Positions 12,163 to 24,502 of a stretch of DNA of 64,000 nucleotides are shown here, one piece after another (the first letter of the stretch is position 1; each line of letters starts with the position of its first letter). Location: positions 2,046,001-2,110,000 of the forward strand of contig CM065878.1 in NCBI GenBank assembly GCA_033439255.1, given 5' to 3'. This DNA comes from Hericium rajendrae. Its lineage: Eukaryota > Basidiomycota > Agaricomycetes > Russulales > Hericiaceae. Below the pieces are notes generated by a model that was not told where the DNA came from, did no database searches, and worked only from the letters and a program-made list of their open reading frames with translations. A program made the position numbers and the translations under genes.

Positions 12163-12310
12163 GGTGGATAGAGGAACGAGATGAAGTGGAAGCCAAGTGC
12201 ACCGCAGTTCAGGAGACGGGACAGACCCGAGACAGCGGCGGGAGATCGTCATTACTATTGAGTGGACAACAACCGTCAACATCCCGCTCTCCTCCTCCTC
12301 ATCACCCAGC

Positions 12311-14631
12311 ATGCTACGCAGCCTCAAGCTGCTCTCCTGGGGTGCGGTCCTTGTCTTAGGCTCTTCGTGGGCCGCGGCCTATGAGGTTCCAATACTAGAC
12401 TCAGATTATTCTAGGCAAATATGCTCAGGCATGTGGGGCAATTCAAAGACATTCATTAATGGTACGCGCTTCGCGTTCACCACATACCCGCGCCTCCTGC
12501 TCATGCGGTGATAGTTACTTTCGATAATTCTTCACAGGGCCAACTGGCCATGGTTGTTTATGAGTGGAAAGACTCGCCGTATCTGGGGAAAATCACGTCT
12601 GATGTTGATGATTTCCTCCCTGTAAGTCCTCGAACTTCAGTCACGCATCCCCTAAGACCCTAAGTAACGCTCGACCAGCAGAAGACATACATTTGTACTT
12701 CAGATGCTGTTCGCGGCGGGTTCTGCGACAACTCTCAGCTTGGCCGGTTCATCCTCGACCTCCCGGAAGGGAAGGCAATCAATGACACAAGTTTCTGGTC
12801 TGCGCGCGTAGCTTTCTCGTCTTCCGATGAGTCCTCTCCGTCCTCAGATCCTAGCAATGAAAACGTCACAACTGGTGATCTATGGGACAATCCGGCTGGC
12901 AATCCGACACCCCCCGCCAGTGAGTACGACACGCCGCCGCGTGCACGAGGTTATTTCCGGCGAAGCGCTCTGCCGGAGCGCAGGCAATCGACGGGCGCCC
13001 TCAACCCAAGTCCATCCGGTATTCTGGTGTATAAGGAGCCGATTCAGTACCAAGTCCGCAAGACAGGTTATTATTGTGTCGGTCCGTGTTTAATTCGTAT
13101 CTTAGGTTTACTCGTCCTCATCTGCGTCTGTGATGGTAAAGCCGTTGTCCCAGTTACCGTGTTGCCGTCAGAGCCCCGGGACTTGGTATCTCGTCAAAAT
13201 GGCACAGATGTGCATCCATCTTACCAAGGCAAGGTTCATTTTCAAAACACCTTCAATGGTCAACTACCAGCAACAGACTATCCTAAAGTCACAGTATGTC
13301 GATATTGATTATCGTCAGTGAGGCGTGGCTGACCGAGTGTTTCTATCTAGTTCTACTTTGTGATGCTTCTCGTATACGTCGTCTTCGGTGCAGCATGGGG
13401 CTGGATGTGCTACAGGCATCGCTCTGACATTCTTCCTATACAAGTGCGTTCATTCCTCCTACTTTGTCCGCATTCATTGAAGTAAATGCATTCATAGTAC
13501 TATCTCTCGTTCCTCATTGGATTTTTGGTAATCGAAATGATGGCTAACTTAACGTATTATCGCTATCTCAACGCACACGGCAAAGGGGCAGCCGCAACTG
13601 TCTTCCTCTTCGTCGTCGCTATTCTCGACGCGGGCAGAAATTCACTGTCTTTCTTCATGCTCCTCGTCGTCTCTCTTGGCCTAAGTGTTGTCAAGGATGA
13701 CCTTGGTCCTATAATGCGAAAATGTCAGATCCTGGCCGCCGCGCATTTCGTTTTCGGAGGTATGGTCATGCAATTGCCTCGTTTCGCTGTACTCATCGGG
13801 TGTCTTCAGTGCTCTATGCTGTTGGAATCGTGGAACTCGAGTTTGAGTCTACTTCCGCGCTTATCCTACTGCTTTTCGTCATTCCTCTGGCCTTCACGCT
13901 CAGTGGATTCCTTATGTGGATCCTCTATTCTCTGAATGGTGAGACGTTCTGCGATGTGGTAATGTGCAATACGCTAATTCTTCGTGTCAGCTACTATGTC
14001 CCAGCTGAAGGCCAGGAAGCAGCACTACAAGTTCAGAATGTTCCAGCGTCTGCACTGGATTCTCCTCTTCGTCGTGCTGGTAGTTGCTGTTTTCTTCGTT
14101 GTCTCTTCACTGAGTTTCTCTGGACGCCTCGCAGAAGGTCCGCATCGTATGTTTCCCTCATATTGAAGCTACTCTTATACAGGATCTACAGATTATGCCG
14201 CGAAGACCTGGAAGGTCCGATGGTGGCTGCTCGACGGCTGGTTATCCCTGCTCTACTTCGTCGCCTTCGCGGCGATCGCCTACCTCTGGTCACCATCGGA
14301 AAACAACAGGAGATTGATGATGTCCGACGAGCTCGCTCAGGACGAGGAAGACGCAGAAGATTACGAGTTCGAGTCGATCGAACAGCGCACGCTTGCCCGC
14401 CATCGCGACGACGATGAGGCGACGCTCGTCAACGGTCCCCGTAGCGGCCCCATTTCCCTCAATGAGGAGCACGTCGTGTTCGAGATCGGCGATGAGGACG
14501 CACATGATCTCGAGGATGACGACGACGACAAGCCTCCATCCGCGCGGCGTCCAGCAGTATCTCGGCATGAAGGAGGCGCGGACGAGCGTGAGGGGTTGAT
14601 AGCAGGGGGGAAGAAGGACCATGACGATTGA
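12311..14631 (+). CDS. PTM1/GPR107-type lung seven-transmembrane-receptor family protein
   Basis: A signal peptide (MLRSLKLLSWGAVLVLGSSW) leads a luminal domain with Cys residues (KTYICTSD, RGGFCDNS) and N-glycosylation sequons (NDTS, NGTD). After VTFYFVMLLVYVVFGAAWG come the family's membrane helices: QYYLSSLIGFLVIEMMANL, ATVFLFVVAILDAGRNSL, LLVVSLGLSVVKDDLG, LILLLFVIPLAFTLSGFLM, LHWILLFVVLVVAVFFVV and SLLYFVAFAAIAYLW. The C-terminus is a long acidic cytosolic tail (DELAQDEEDAEDYEFE; DLEDDDDDK). Roughly seven short introns are needed, and the frame is intact. Family members sit in the Golgi and endosomes and act in membrane trafficking. It ends 133 bp from the stop of RPB2 on the other strand, in convergent orientation. 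Confidence 0.85.
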
Positions 14632-14764
14632 TCGAGTGCTCTGAATTGAACACTGTTTCGTCTCGGGTTCATAAGACAATGTTATTATATTGCATAGAAT
14701 ACATGTGCGGACAGCAGCTACTAAGTTATCACCCAAACAACATCTAACAAGTGTCCGATAGTGA

Positions 14765-17700
14765 CTAGTCCCGTATACGACCAGTGGAAGTTGTGTACAG
14801 ACGGGCGGCAATGTTCATGCTTTGCAATTCCTACATAGACAATGAGCAAAAATTTAACGCAGACAAGCTCGAATCAACGTACCTGGAACAGCAGCTTGGC
14901 AGCATAAGGAATGTAAAGCTGAGAACACGCCGTCTTGTTTTTGCATGCTCGGCATTCGAAACTTTGCTTTTTGAGGTTAGCAATAGCTGTGAGACCGCAT
15001 CTGTGAAACGACAAAGGTTAATACCAGGTCTAGCAAGAAATGGAATAATCACGTACATGTCGCAAACATGCAAGCGGTAAGCATCACTGGCGTCGAACAG
15101 GCGCTCCTTCAAGAAGGCTGCGACACCATGCGAAATCATACAATCACGTTCCATCTCTCCGAAACGCAGACCACCGTCTCGACTACGACCCTCCACAGGC
15201 TGTCTGGTCAAGATCTGCACCGGTCCTCTTGCACGTGAGTGGATCTTGTCATCTACCATATGTTTCAAACGCTGGTAGTACGTAGGCCCAAGATAGACCT
15301 GCGCCTGCAGTTTTCGTCCAGTATGGCCGTGATACATAACCTCAAGACCACGAGACTGGTAGCCCTGCTGCCTCAGGAAGGTTGATACAGACTCCACAGT
15401 GAGATCCGTGAATGGCGTAGCATCACCCTCGTTACCGATGAGCGTCGCGACCTTCGACAGCAGCGCCTCGACCAGATGTCCGATGGTCATACGGGACGGG
15501 ATAGCGTGAGGGTTGATGACGATATCAGGAGTGATACCCTCTGCAGTGAAAGGCATGTCCTCCTGGCGATACGTGATACCAATGGTACCCTTCTGACCGT
15601 GACGAGACGCGAACTTGTCGCCGATCTGAGGAACACGGGTCGAGCGGACCCGGATCTTGACGAACTTCTGGCCTTCCGAGTTGGTGGTCATCAGAACTTG
15701 GTCCACGATACCATTTTCTGTGCTCTTGAGCGGCGTCGACACGTCCCGACGGGTGTGGGTCCGTGTCCTTTGGCCGAGTTCTTCGCTGTCTGGAGGTATC
15801 GGCGCAGTCTTGCCGATGATGATATCTTCACCGTTGACACCAGTTCCAGGAGCGATGAGGCCATCATCTTCAAGCTTATCATATGTCCCATGCTTCATCC
15901 GCAATGTCGTCTCCCGCGTAGGCTTCTCGAACTCCTCGAGCTGCTGAACACCGCTCTTCTTCTCCAAGTCCATGTAGCTCCTGTAATAGATACTACGGAA
16001 GAGACCACGATCGATGGAACTCTGATTCATGATGACGGAATCTTCCTGATTATAGCCGCTGTAGCAAAGAATAGCCACAATGGCGTTCTGACCAGCAGGG
16101 AGTTCACGGAATTTCAGATATTCCATTGATCGGGTCGTGGCAAGCGGCTTTTGCGGATAGTAAAGAATGTTCGCCATCGTGTCCATGCGAACCAAGAAAT
16201 TTGTGAGGTAGATGCCCATGGCTTGTTTACCCATGGCTGATTGGTAGGTATTACGAGGAGACTAAAATAGCGTGTCATCATACGATCTCCATATATCAGT
16301 AGAAAGGCTACATACCTGATTGTGGTCGGGGAACGGAATGATACTGGCACAAATGCCGAGGATCATACTTGGATGGATCTCGCAATGCGTCCAGGTATGG
16401 GTATTGACAATCGAAGAAGCCTTCAATCGAGCAGCAGGATCAAATTCGGTTTCACTCTCAAGAGGATCAATGCCGGCGCTCTTCAACCGCGAATTCTCGA
16501 GGTCCTCGGGCGTCATACAGATCATGACTGTCTCTTCCTCTTCTGCGTCAAGCAGTTCGATGATACCGTTTTGGATCAGTTGTTCCCACTTGAAGGGGTC
16601 GCCATTGTCACTGAAGCCGTCCCGGAGCCACTTCGTATGTTTCTTCTGCAAGGCAAGCTGCTGGTTGTTAACGATGAACAGCGGCCGACAAACTCGTCCA
16701 GGATCGGTATACATCCGCAGCTCTCGCTCGCGAACGTCGCGAACAATGGAAACCTCAGGGTGAAGATCGTCCTTCCGCCGCAACTTTTTGATGGTGTTGA
16801 TCAGGTTGCTCGGATCTCTGTGAACGCCCATCCAAACGCCATTCACAAAGATCTTCGTCGTAGGTACCGACGAGTGAGCATTCTCTTCCAGAGATTCCAA
16901 ACCCCACTCCTCCAAGAAGTCAATGATTGGCGCAGACTGGGAGCCGACGGAGATAGTGGCCATGAGCGCCAAGTTCTTGACAAGGCCGCAAGCTTGACCT
17001 TCCGGCGTCTCCGCAGGACAGACCATTCCCCAATGAGTGTTATGAAGCTGTCGAGGCTTCGCAATCTTGCCTTCTCGGCCAAGTGGAGTATTGCATCTGC
17101 GCAAATGCGACAGTGTGGAGGCATACGTGTACCGGTTGAGAACCTGGGAGACACCAGCCTTGGAAGACATAGACTTCTTCTGGTCACCCCAGTTGCCGGT
17201 GGCCAACGAGTATTTCAAGCCGTTGGTGATCGTATTATGTTTGATCGCAAGGTTCAGATTGAACTCTTTATGACTCTCGACACACTGAGGACGGTGAGTC
17301 AGCTTCACATCTTAAGCAATAATGAGTTTCTCACCTTCTGCAGATAGCGGTATACATCTCGCGTCAGTTTCCTGAAAAGCATGCGGAACAGATTTGCGAG
17401 CAAAGGTCCTGCCAGATCAAGACGCTTCTTGCCGAAGTGATCACGATCATCCAGTTCTCGGCGTTCCATAGCTGCAAGTAGCAGTCGATGAATCATGTAG
17501 CCAAAGAAGTAAGCCTTCTTCGACTCCGATCCTTCAGCCATCGAGACGTGAGGCAGCATCTCTTTCTGCAGAATCTCCTGAGCATAGCGAAGACGCCGTT
17601 CGCGCGACAATCCGGTTGTCGTACCACGGTTCCCAATGAAATCCAAAGCAACCTGGACAACATGTCAATACAGCAGAGGAATGAGTAGATGAGTATACAA

Positions 17701-18882
17701 ACCTCGCGGTCTTGGATTACGAAGCCTTCGTCGATACAGGGCTTCAACATCTCGAGCATTTGAGAGTCCTGCATATCGTAGCAAATATGCTCCAAAATAT
17801 CACGATCCGAAATAACGCCAAGAGCGCGGAAAACAACCCAGATCGGGATGTCGACTTTAATGTATGGTATCGTGGCTCTCATGACGTTGCCAGACTGAAT
17901 AGAGTAATCAGTTGAACGTCGGCTTTTAGAGTGCCCAATGATACTCACCGTCTTCTCCTGGCTACGATGGTACATCTTCACCTGGAATTGACTGATCGTT
18001 TTCCCGCCCTTCTCTACGGCAGAGCGAATCTCAGCAAGGAAGTTGATGGGGATGGTTGAGCTTTGGCGAAGACATAGACATGGTTTGTCGCCATACGTTC
18101 TTGAGCAATCAAGACCTTCTCCGAACCATTGATAATGAAGTATCCGCCAGAGTCATATGGGCATTCGTTAAGGTCATAGATGTCTTGCTCTTGAAGCTGT
18201 GTAAGGACACAGAACATCGAGCGGAGCATAATGGGGAGCTAACACGGGGTAAGAAACATGGATATTGCGCAGCTACATCTATAACGCACCTTGCCAATCC
18301 AGACCTTCATCTTATCCTTGTCATCTTCCGGATTATCCTCCAGCTCGACGTCCCAGTTGATATCTCCAGGCTGACCATTCGGATCAGGAATCCCAACTGA
18401 AAACCGTCGCCTCACTTCGAGATACAGTGGCGAGGAATAGGTGAGGTTCCGTAAGCGCGCCTCTTGAGGGAAAACAGGGACGACGGATCCATCGGCCTCA
18501 GTGATGGTTGGTCGAGAGAGATAGACCTGTCCGAAATGAAGCTCGTAGCGGCGCATGACATCGGTTTCATGGCCAGTATGCTGCTCGGCCTGATCCAGAA
18601 TGAGGTCCTGGTTCTCTTCGATGATCTCCTGCATGGTATTGTGCACAAACTCATCGAATGAGTCGAGCTGCTGCCGGACAAGACCCTTCTCCTCGAAGAA
18701 ACTTGAGATGACCGCCCAACAGTCCTCTTGCGTGATTTCCTCATATTCTTCGTCGTACTCCTCTTCATATGCAGTATCGTCGTACGTCGCGGTCTCGCGG
18801 GGAGGGGATGGCTCTAATATGGCACGCAAATGTATAAGAAGTGTACGGAAGAATACGATAGAGCTTGCACACCTGCACTCAT
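14765..18882 (-). CDS. RPB2: RNA polymerase II second-largest subunit RPB2
   Basis: A small first exon gives MSA and splices (intron 18,814-18,872) to [13 protein letters not shown]. Conserved blocks run in order: an acidic N-terminus; [40 protein letters not shown]; a [19 protein letters not shown] region; IPFPDHNQ; and [20 protein letters not shown]. Then come the active-site face [20 protein letters not shown] and the hybrid-binding [20 protein letters not shown]. The C-terminal clamp has paired Cys motifs CDIC and CRAC forming the zinc site. The last exon ends [17 protein letters not shown]. The protein is about 1,240 residues, as usual for the family. It forms half of the catalytic centre of nuclear mRNA transcription. 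No frame problem was seen, which makes it a good internal control for sequence quality. It is also the standard fungal phylogenetic marker (conserved regions 5-7). Confidence 0.97.
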
Positions 18883-19369
18883 TCCGAGCGACTCTCGAGA
18901 TACCAACTCAAATTTGCGACGTGAAGTGGCGTGAACGAACTCCTAAGTCAAATTTCTTCCACAGGGACGCACTGTGGCTGCCAATGACGCCAAAACGTGA
19001 ATTGCAGAGGAGTGACGGGCGACGGCCGTGATGGTCAAGCAGCAAGAGAGCTAGCCGTCGGCGACGCAGCCAATGCAGTTATGACAAAGCGGGCCCTCAG
19101 AGCTGTTGTTTGGCCGTGTTGACGCGACTTTCCATACTCGTCCACTCATTTCCTCCTCGAACCGACCCGATATTGCTCGCGAACTGTGAACTCATTCTGT
19201 GTTTTCAGCTCGAGAGCTTCCTTGACTGATGACGCTATATGAAATAATCTCGCAGACACAGGAGTTCTTTGATCCAGAATTTTCCTTGTTGTGAGTCATA
19301 CGAGTATGGTTTTACATTGTTAAGACACCAAGCTCGCTCATCTACTAGTACTTACGACACACTACCGTC
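18883..19369. other. Intergenic: RPB2 promoter side and 3' end of the kinase-like gene
   Basis: This stretch lies upstream of RPB2 (-) and downstream of the fructosamine-kinase-like gene (-). No coding exon or structured RNA is supported. It should hold the RPB2 promoter near 18,890-19,150. Confidence 0.5.
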
Positions 19370-20495
19370 TCACACAGCACTAAGCAGTGTGTTCATTTTG
19401 CGCATCGCACTGCCAGCATATCCACCCTATATTATGTTCAGCTGAGCCTTCAGACCATCGGTCAGGACAACGCACCCCGAATATGACTGTGTGATTCAGG
19501 TAGTGGAACAGCTCGTAGAGGTCGCCTCTCAGTTCGTATTGATCCACAGGCTCTGTCTTAGGGAAGTGCTTGTGATACGTGGTGAAGAATGATCTGGGGA
19601 TGCCTCCAAAAATCCGAGCAATGGCAAGGCTACAATTTATCAGATGGGCAGACGGTAGGAGTCACAGCAGTCTCATGGACTCACTCTGCTTCGTTATGGC
19701 CATAAAACGACGAAGGGTCGAAGATAACAGGCTCTCCTGTCTTTGTATCGGTTCCTGTATTCCCGCTCTATACGCAAACCCAGATGTATCAGATGGCATC
19801 AACATGAGCTTTTCGATGCAGCATACCCAGAGATCGCCGTGCAGAAGTACTGGTTCAATCTGCAAAGGCCCTAGCAGAGCAGGTATTACCCTGTCCCGAT
19901 GCTTATGAGCATTCTTCATACAACAAACAATCTCACGCACTCACCTCTGTCGTACCTCTTCGCCCTTCTTGCATAAATCCGAGTAACCGCCTTCTGCCTT
20001 CAATGATGCGAGCAAATCACCGATCTTCGTCCCAAAGCACTCCTCCCAAGTCTCGGACCATCCATTTCGCATTCTCGTGACTCCGCAGAACGTCGGCACA
20101 TGGAACCCGAATCCCTTGCTACTCTTATACTGATGCAGCTCTGTCGCCAGCCTCCTGCCAAGTATCTGACCTGACTTTTCCGTGAGCGACGTCAGGTCCT
20201 TGTACTCCGAAACGAAGTACGGGCGTCCTTCGCCGCTGGACTGATTCTTTCCGTCGCTGTCGACGAATCCAGCTGCCAATCACGGCAGGACCAGTCCCGG
20301 TGCAGCAGCGCCCATGGCCCGCAGCGATTCCGTCTCGCTGACATACTGCTCTTTCTCCACAGGAGAGCCGATCTTGACGAAGTATCTGTTCCCTGACGAT
20401 GAAACAACGCGGGGTAGACTTCCGGAGAATTCAGCCTCTGGTTCCAGTTTCTTCAGTTGCTGTAAGATGATCGGCGGAATAGTTGAGCGACCCAT
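19370..20495 (-). CDS. Fructosamine-3-kinase / ketosamine-3-kinase-like protein
   Basis: The start MGRSTIPPIILQQLKKLEPE is followed by the N-lobe (RYFVKIGSPVEKEQYVSE), with the ATP-contacting Lys in VKIG, then RPYFVSEYKDLTSL and GFHVPTFCGVTRMRNGW. The catalytic loop LLHGDLW splices to SGN, which supplies the HGDLWxxN signature. FDPSSFYGHNEADLAIAR carries the metal-binding Asp. The last junction joins HTVIFG to GGYAGSAMRKMNTLLSAV before TGA. Family enzymes phosphorylate Amadori adducts on proteins so that they decay, a cytosolic repair reaction. The notable oddity is a TGA at 20,280-20,282, where the family usually has Arg in a PxLLAxG stretch (LVLP-stop-LAAGF). A CGA-to-TGA change explains it, and the frame is unbroken on both sides. 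It could be a true nonsense allele or a base error. Confidence 0.8.
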
Positions 20496-20567
20496 TGCGA
20501 TGCTGAATACTGCAGTGGTTGTTGCGAGCAGGGGTCAGGGGAATTGTCGATACCGACAATTAGTGCT

Positions 20568-20575
20568 GTGACGTC
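20568..20575. promoter_or_regulatory. TGACGTCA octamer (CRE/ATF-type bZIP site)
   Basis: A perfect palindromic TGACGTCA lies 73 bp upstream of the fructosamine-kinase-like start codon. It is one of four exact copies in the window, all in intergenic regions upstream of genes. This octamer is the canonical binding site of ATF/CREB bZIP factors such as fungal Atf1/Atf21-type stress regulators. The regulatory role here is inference. Confidence 0.5.
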
Positions 20576-21930
20576 ATTCGTGTGATCGAGCCGAAGTCAT
20601 CTCAAATCTCCTGGACTTACAGCAGATTACTCTACTCTTACCCAGGACACCGCGCAGCAATTGACATGTTTGGCTCTAATGCTCTTCGCAAATCTGCTGA
20701 ATGTCTATTGTTTGGACAGTATTTATCCATGCGCAGTTTTACAAGCATCTTCCTGACTATCGCCATGAAGCTGGCCAGTTCAGCGTGGTGACAATCCAGT
20801 CTTTGCATCAGCATGCCCCATCATTGCCTTCAATGGTGAGTGCTGCTTGCCCAGACGCAGAGATATTGTTGGTGATCCTCGCCGCCCGTTGAAACTGACG
20901 AAGTCTGGATTGCTGGCATTAGTTGTTGGCAGAACACATGACGGGCAGTGTGGCATCGTTCTTCTTTCAATAAAATGGGGAAACAGTGGTGGATGAGGAA
21001 GAGGATGATCGTTGTCAGGTAAGCCGGAGCTCCCATATTATCCTCGAATCCAGACTGTCGATGCAGCTGAGCTGAAAGACATCCGGCTTTGTGAGTTTAT
21101 TGACACTTGCAGAACTTGATAATCCCAGGACCAAATTAGTGAAAAAATATGGAAAGATAAGTACTACTGATTTCTACATAATCTGATCGAGAAATAGTGA
21201 AAATTATCGTAAATATCATTTTTTCTGAGCGCTACAATCCATTGGAGAATCTTGAATACAAACATCATATCCGTTCTTTATGACTGGGTTTATGTTAAAG
21301 ATATGTTAATCATGTAGAAAATATTGAGATGGTACAGGTGCTCGACGATTTTTTCTTGATATCTGCACTTGTATATGTCTTTGAAGTCTTATTCAGTTGG
21401 GATGCGGAGGTTGACTTATTTTTCGGTCTGATTACGTTGAGATCAGCAATACTTCTTTTTCCATATTTTCTCACAATCTCGTCCGAGGTTATGGGATTTT
21501 GCACCCAGTGTGAAAGTCCGCAAGTCTGTGCCACAAGCTGCCTAATCGAGCGACTTTTCATGCCCATATATGGACGGATGGTCGAACTGCCTTTTTGGGT
21601 TTGTCTGCTGTGAAGACCTGGCTCTACCGAGACCAGGAATACTTCCGTCGTAGGTTTGTCGATATAATGACTGATATACAGTAGCATGGTCATGGCGTTG
21701 CCGAACATGAAACGTCTTGCTTCCAAAATCACGCAACTTCAAACTGTCTATTTCGGTGTGCATGAATATCGAATGTTTGAACATTCATTATGAAGAAGCG
21801 ATGCTGATAAAGTATTCCTGGAGTTGTCGAATCGCTATGCCGAAACCTGTGCGTTATCGATACAAAAATGCCATGCCCTGACCAAGCATCGAATAGTCCT
21901 TGGTCCTCCCCTGACCCAACAAACCGAACT
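20576..21930. other. AT-richer gene-poor interval with an orphan 140-codon frame
   Basis: About 1.35 kb lies between two minus-strand genes with visibly higher AT content than the rest, especially 21,100-21,350. One minus-strand frame at 21,310-21,732 encodes 140 residues (MILEARRFMFGNAMTMLLYI at the start, Ser/Thr/Lys-rich at the end). I recognise no domain, and codon use looks unlike the neighbours. Several short overlapping frames accompany it. No terminal repeats or target-site duplications were found by eye, so I do not call a mobile element. Confidence 0.3.
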
Positions 21931-24314
21931 CTATATATTGGGCGAAAGCCTAGTCCAGAAATCAGAAATCATTTGATACATCACTTTGCGACAAGGATGC
22001 ACTCACCAGTCGGCTCTAATGAGATCATCCACATTGGTCAACGCCGCCGACGCGAATTCACGGGCCTCGAGCCAGACCCACACCTAGGTGTGAAAATTTA
22101 GTTGAGCGCTCCATTCCGGAACATACCCTATCATGAACAAAGCAACGATAGGCTCACCTTCAACAAAGCACCCGTATTGCCCCCGGGTAGCTGCGACATG
22201 CCTTCCTGGGTCGTCATCTGCCTTCCGAGTTGGCGCAAGATAGGCAGCGCGCTCTTGAAAAGGTCCAAATCTGGATTCAACTGGCGGCCAATGCCCTCAA
22301 GAAGCAGGATGGAGATAACTGTGTTGATGAAGTCGCCCTCCATCTTCACGTGGTGCTGTCGGACAGCCGTCAGTACGTCCGTGAGGATATCCGAGATTTT
22401 AATGTGTCCGAGGGAGAACGTCTTGCGCTTGATATTCAGCACGATGTGCTGCATCTTCAGCGCGAACGTCTCGGGGTCGACGGCAAGCTCCGGCGTGCGA
22501 CAGCGCTCTATCATCAGCTGGCCAGTGCGATACCCGTCAAACTCGGCGACGGCTCGGAAGAGGTCCAGAAAGTCTTTTCGGTTCTTCTCATTCAGCGAGG
22601 TGACGAGACCAGCATCGATGAAGACGAGTTCGGGTAAATATCCCTCCTCATGAAGGGAGTGCAACTCTTCCGTCCAGACCTCTGGCGTAGAGGCAAGACT
22701 CTTCAACCGCGAGACGACATCATCGGAATCTGGGTTGTCGTGCGTCGGGGGTATCTGAGCAGCACTGTCCGAGATCAGGGAGGTCCATAAAGTCTTGAGT
22801 AAAACGGAGGTAGACGGTTTCGTGAACTTGACCATGATATTGCCTGGGTGGAGATCTGAGTGAACGAAGTTGTCCAGGAGCAACATGTTCTATGTAGACG
22901 CATAAGTAAAGCGCGACTTAATCTATACTGCACTAACCAAGAAAGCATCGAGACCAAGTTCAGCAAGCTGACTGTCAAATGGCCCGCCCCCATTCTTCAG
23001 GAACATCTCTAAGGGTACAGCATTCTGATATTCTTCTATAAGGATATCCTGGGTCGACCATGTCCTAAGGGGCCTCGGGAAGGTGATTGGTTCCTTTTTC
23101 GTCAAGAAGTTGTGCTCGAATGTTACTAAATTATCGGCTTCGATTCGTAAGTCCAACTGTTCGTGCATCATTCGACCGAAGACATCAACCTCCTCGGGGA
23201 GGGAGACCCACTCCATCCCAGGGACGAGAGTAATGACGTCGGCGAAGAGGCGCATAATGGCCAAGTCACGAGCAATGAGTTTATTTACGCGTGGATGGAG
23301 GACCTTTACCGCGACGGCTGCCGTGGGCACGGACGGTTTGGTATCTGGAATGATGGACGGCGCAAGGGCTCCAGGACCCGACTTGGGGGTACGCTTGGGA
23401 TCGAAGTATGAGGGAGGGAGGAGGTCAAACTTCAAAATTGCTTTGTAGACCTACAAGGGAAATGAGCATAGCGCTTGACAGGAGAGTTCGACTTGAACAT
23501 ACCTGAGCTATGGAACCAGTTCCGATGGGTATCTCATCAAATTCTTCGAACACTTCGGCAAATGGCCTTTGGAATACACGCTCGAGAACTTTCTTTGTGT
23601 GCTTCAGAGCATGTGGCGTTACACGAGAATGCAATTTCCCCAGTCGGTCACAAAGCAGCTGGGGAAACAAATCTGCGCGGGATGCTGCCCACTGTGCTAA
23701 CTATGTGCCCAGGAATGTTAGCAGAGTTTTTCTGAAGCTTTTGGCCAACGCACCTTGACGAAAGCCGGTCCCGCACGCTCCATCTGAACTACAAGCAAAT
23801 CATACCACCACACAGCGCCCCACCTATCTCCATGAAGCTTTTTGTCTGGCATTCCGACGAGTAACATGGGTGACGAAATTATGACGGGAATGAATATGAA
23901 AAATAAGTAGATAAACCGCCGAGCGGTGAGGATAGGTTCCCAAATACGATCGTGGAGTAAAGATAGTATTCGTTCATGTAATGGTTTACGGGGTTCGGCA
24001 GGTGAGAGGATCCACTGTTCTTTTGGAGAGGACTTGTTAGGACATGGGATTAGAGTCGGGGATCCGAAGACTTCGGGAAGAGATGATTGAGGCCTTGGAG
24101 AGAGGTATAAGGTCATGCCACCGGCGATAGGAAGCAGCCAGAAAGCTGCCCTCCGTAATGAGAGACGCGAATAAATGGGATTCTTCGTGAAAAAGGTAGC
24201 GAAGGGGCTTCCTCTTGCCCAGCGTGATGCATGGCGTGCTGGATGTGAAGGCGGTCGAGACAGGAGATGCAGCCCTAAGCTCGGTGGTAGAGCCACGAGA
24301 CGCAAAGACGTCAT
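21931..24314 (-). CDS. ADCK2/MCP2-like UbiB (ABC1) family atypical kinase, mitochondrial
   Basis: The N-terminus MTSLRLVALPPSLGLHLLSR, rich in Arg/Ser/Leu and lacking acidic residues, fits a mitochondrial presequence. A hydrophobic segment follows (FIYLFFIFIPVIISSPMLLV). UbiB-family blocks are VKLAQWAASRADLFPQLLCD, corresponding to the diagnostic KxGQ helix but reading KLAQ here; EIPIGTGSIAQVYKA, the Ala-rich nucleotide loop; VAVKVLHP with the catalytic Lys; EADNLVTFEHNF; and VHSDLHPGNIMVKF. The segment LVFIDAGLVTSLNEKNRKD supplies the metal-binding Asp. The last splice gives ADWLSPNI and a stop at 21,931. Members sit on the inner mitochondrial membrane and affect coenzyme Q and lipid homeostasis. 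The frame is intact across about six introns. The ADCK2/MCP2 assignment rather than COQ8 rests on the long insert after VYKA and is moderately sure. Confidence 0.85.
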
Positions 24315-24494
24315 ATTCTACAGCGGTCAGCACAATACTTTTGACAACACTAGGGGCGATGCCGACATTGCGAGGAAAACACGGTGAAGGGTGATGATGG
24401 CGACACGAGCGTTGGCGAACTGGAGCGCTTGAGCGGCGGATGTCGGTTAGTCAAAGTCCGTGACGTCCTCTTGATTGGCTGATGTGCTGACGCG

Positions 24495-24502
24495 TGACGT
24501 CA
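24495..24502. promoter_or_regulatory. TGACGTCA octamer between the ADCK-like and glycogenin genes
   Basis: An exact ATF/CREB-type palindrome lies 181 bp upstream of the ADCK-like start (minus strand) and about 670 bp upstream of the glycogenin start, in their shared divergent promoter region (24,315-25,174). A near match, TGACGTCC, sits some 30 bp away. The rest of this 860-bp interval has no supported gene. Confidence 0.45.

Noticed and set aside
15476-16129. 217-codon plus-strand frame inside RPB2
   Set aside because: It is the antisense shadow of a highly conserved RPB2 exon.
16322-17347. 341-codon plus-strand frame
   Set aside because: Antisense shadow of the central RPB2 coding region, which is certain from its protein motifs.
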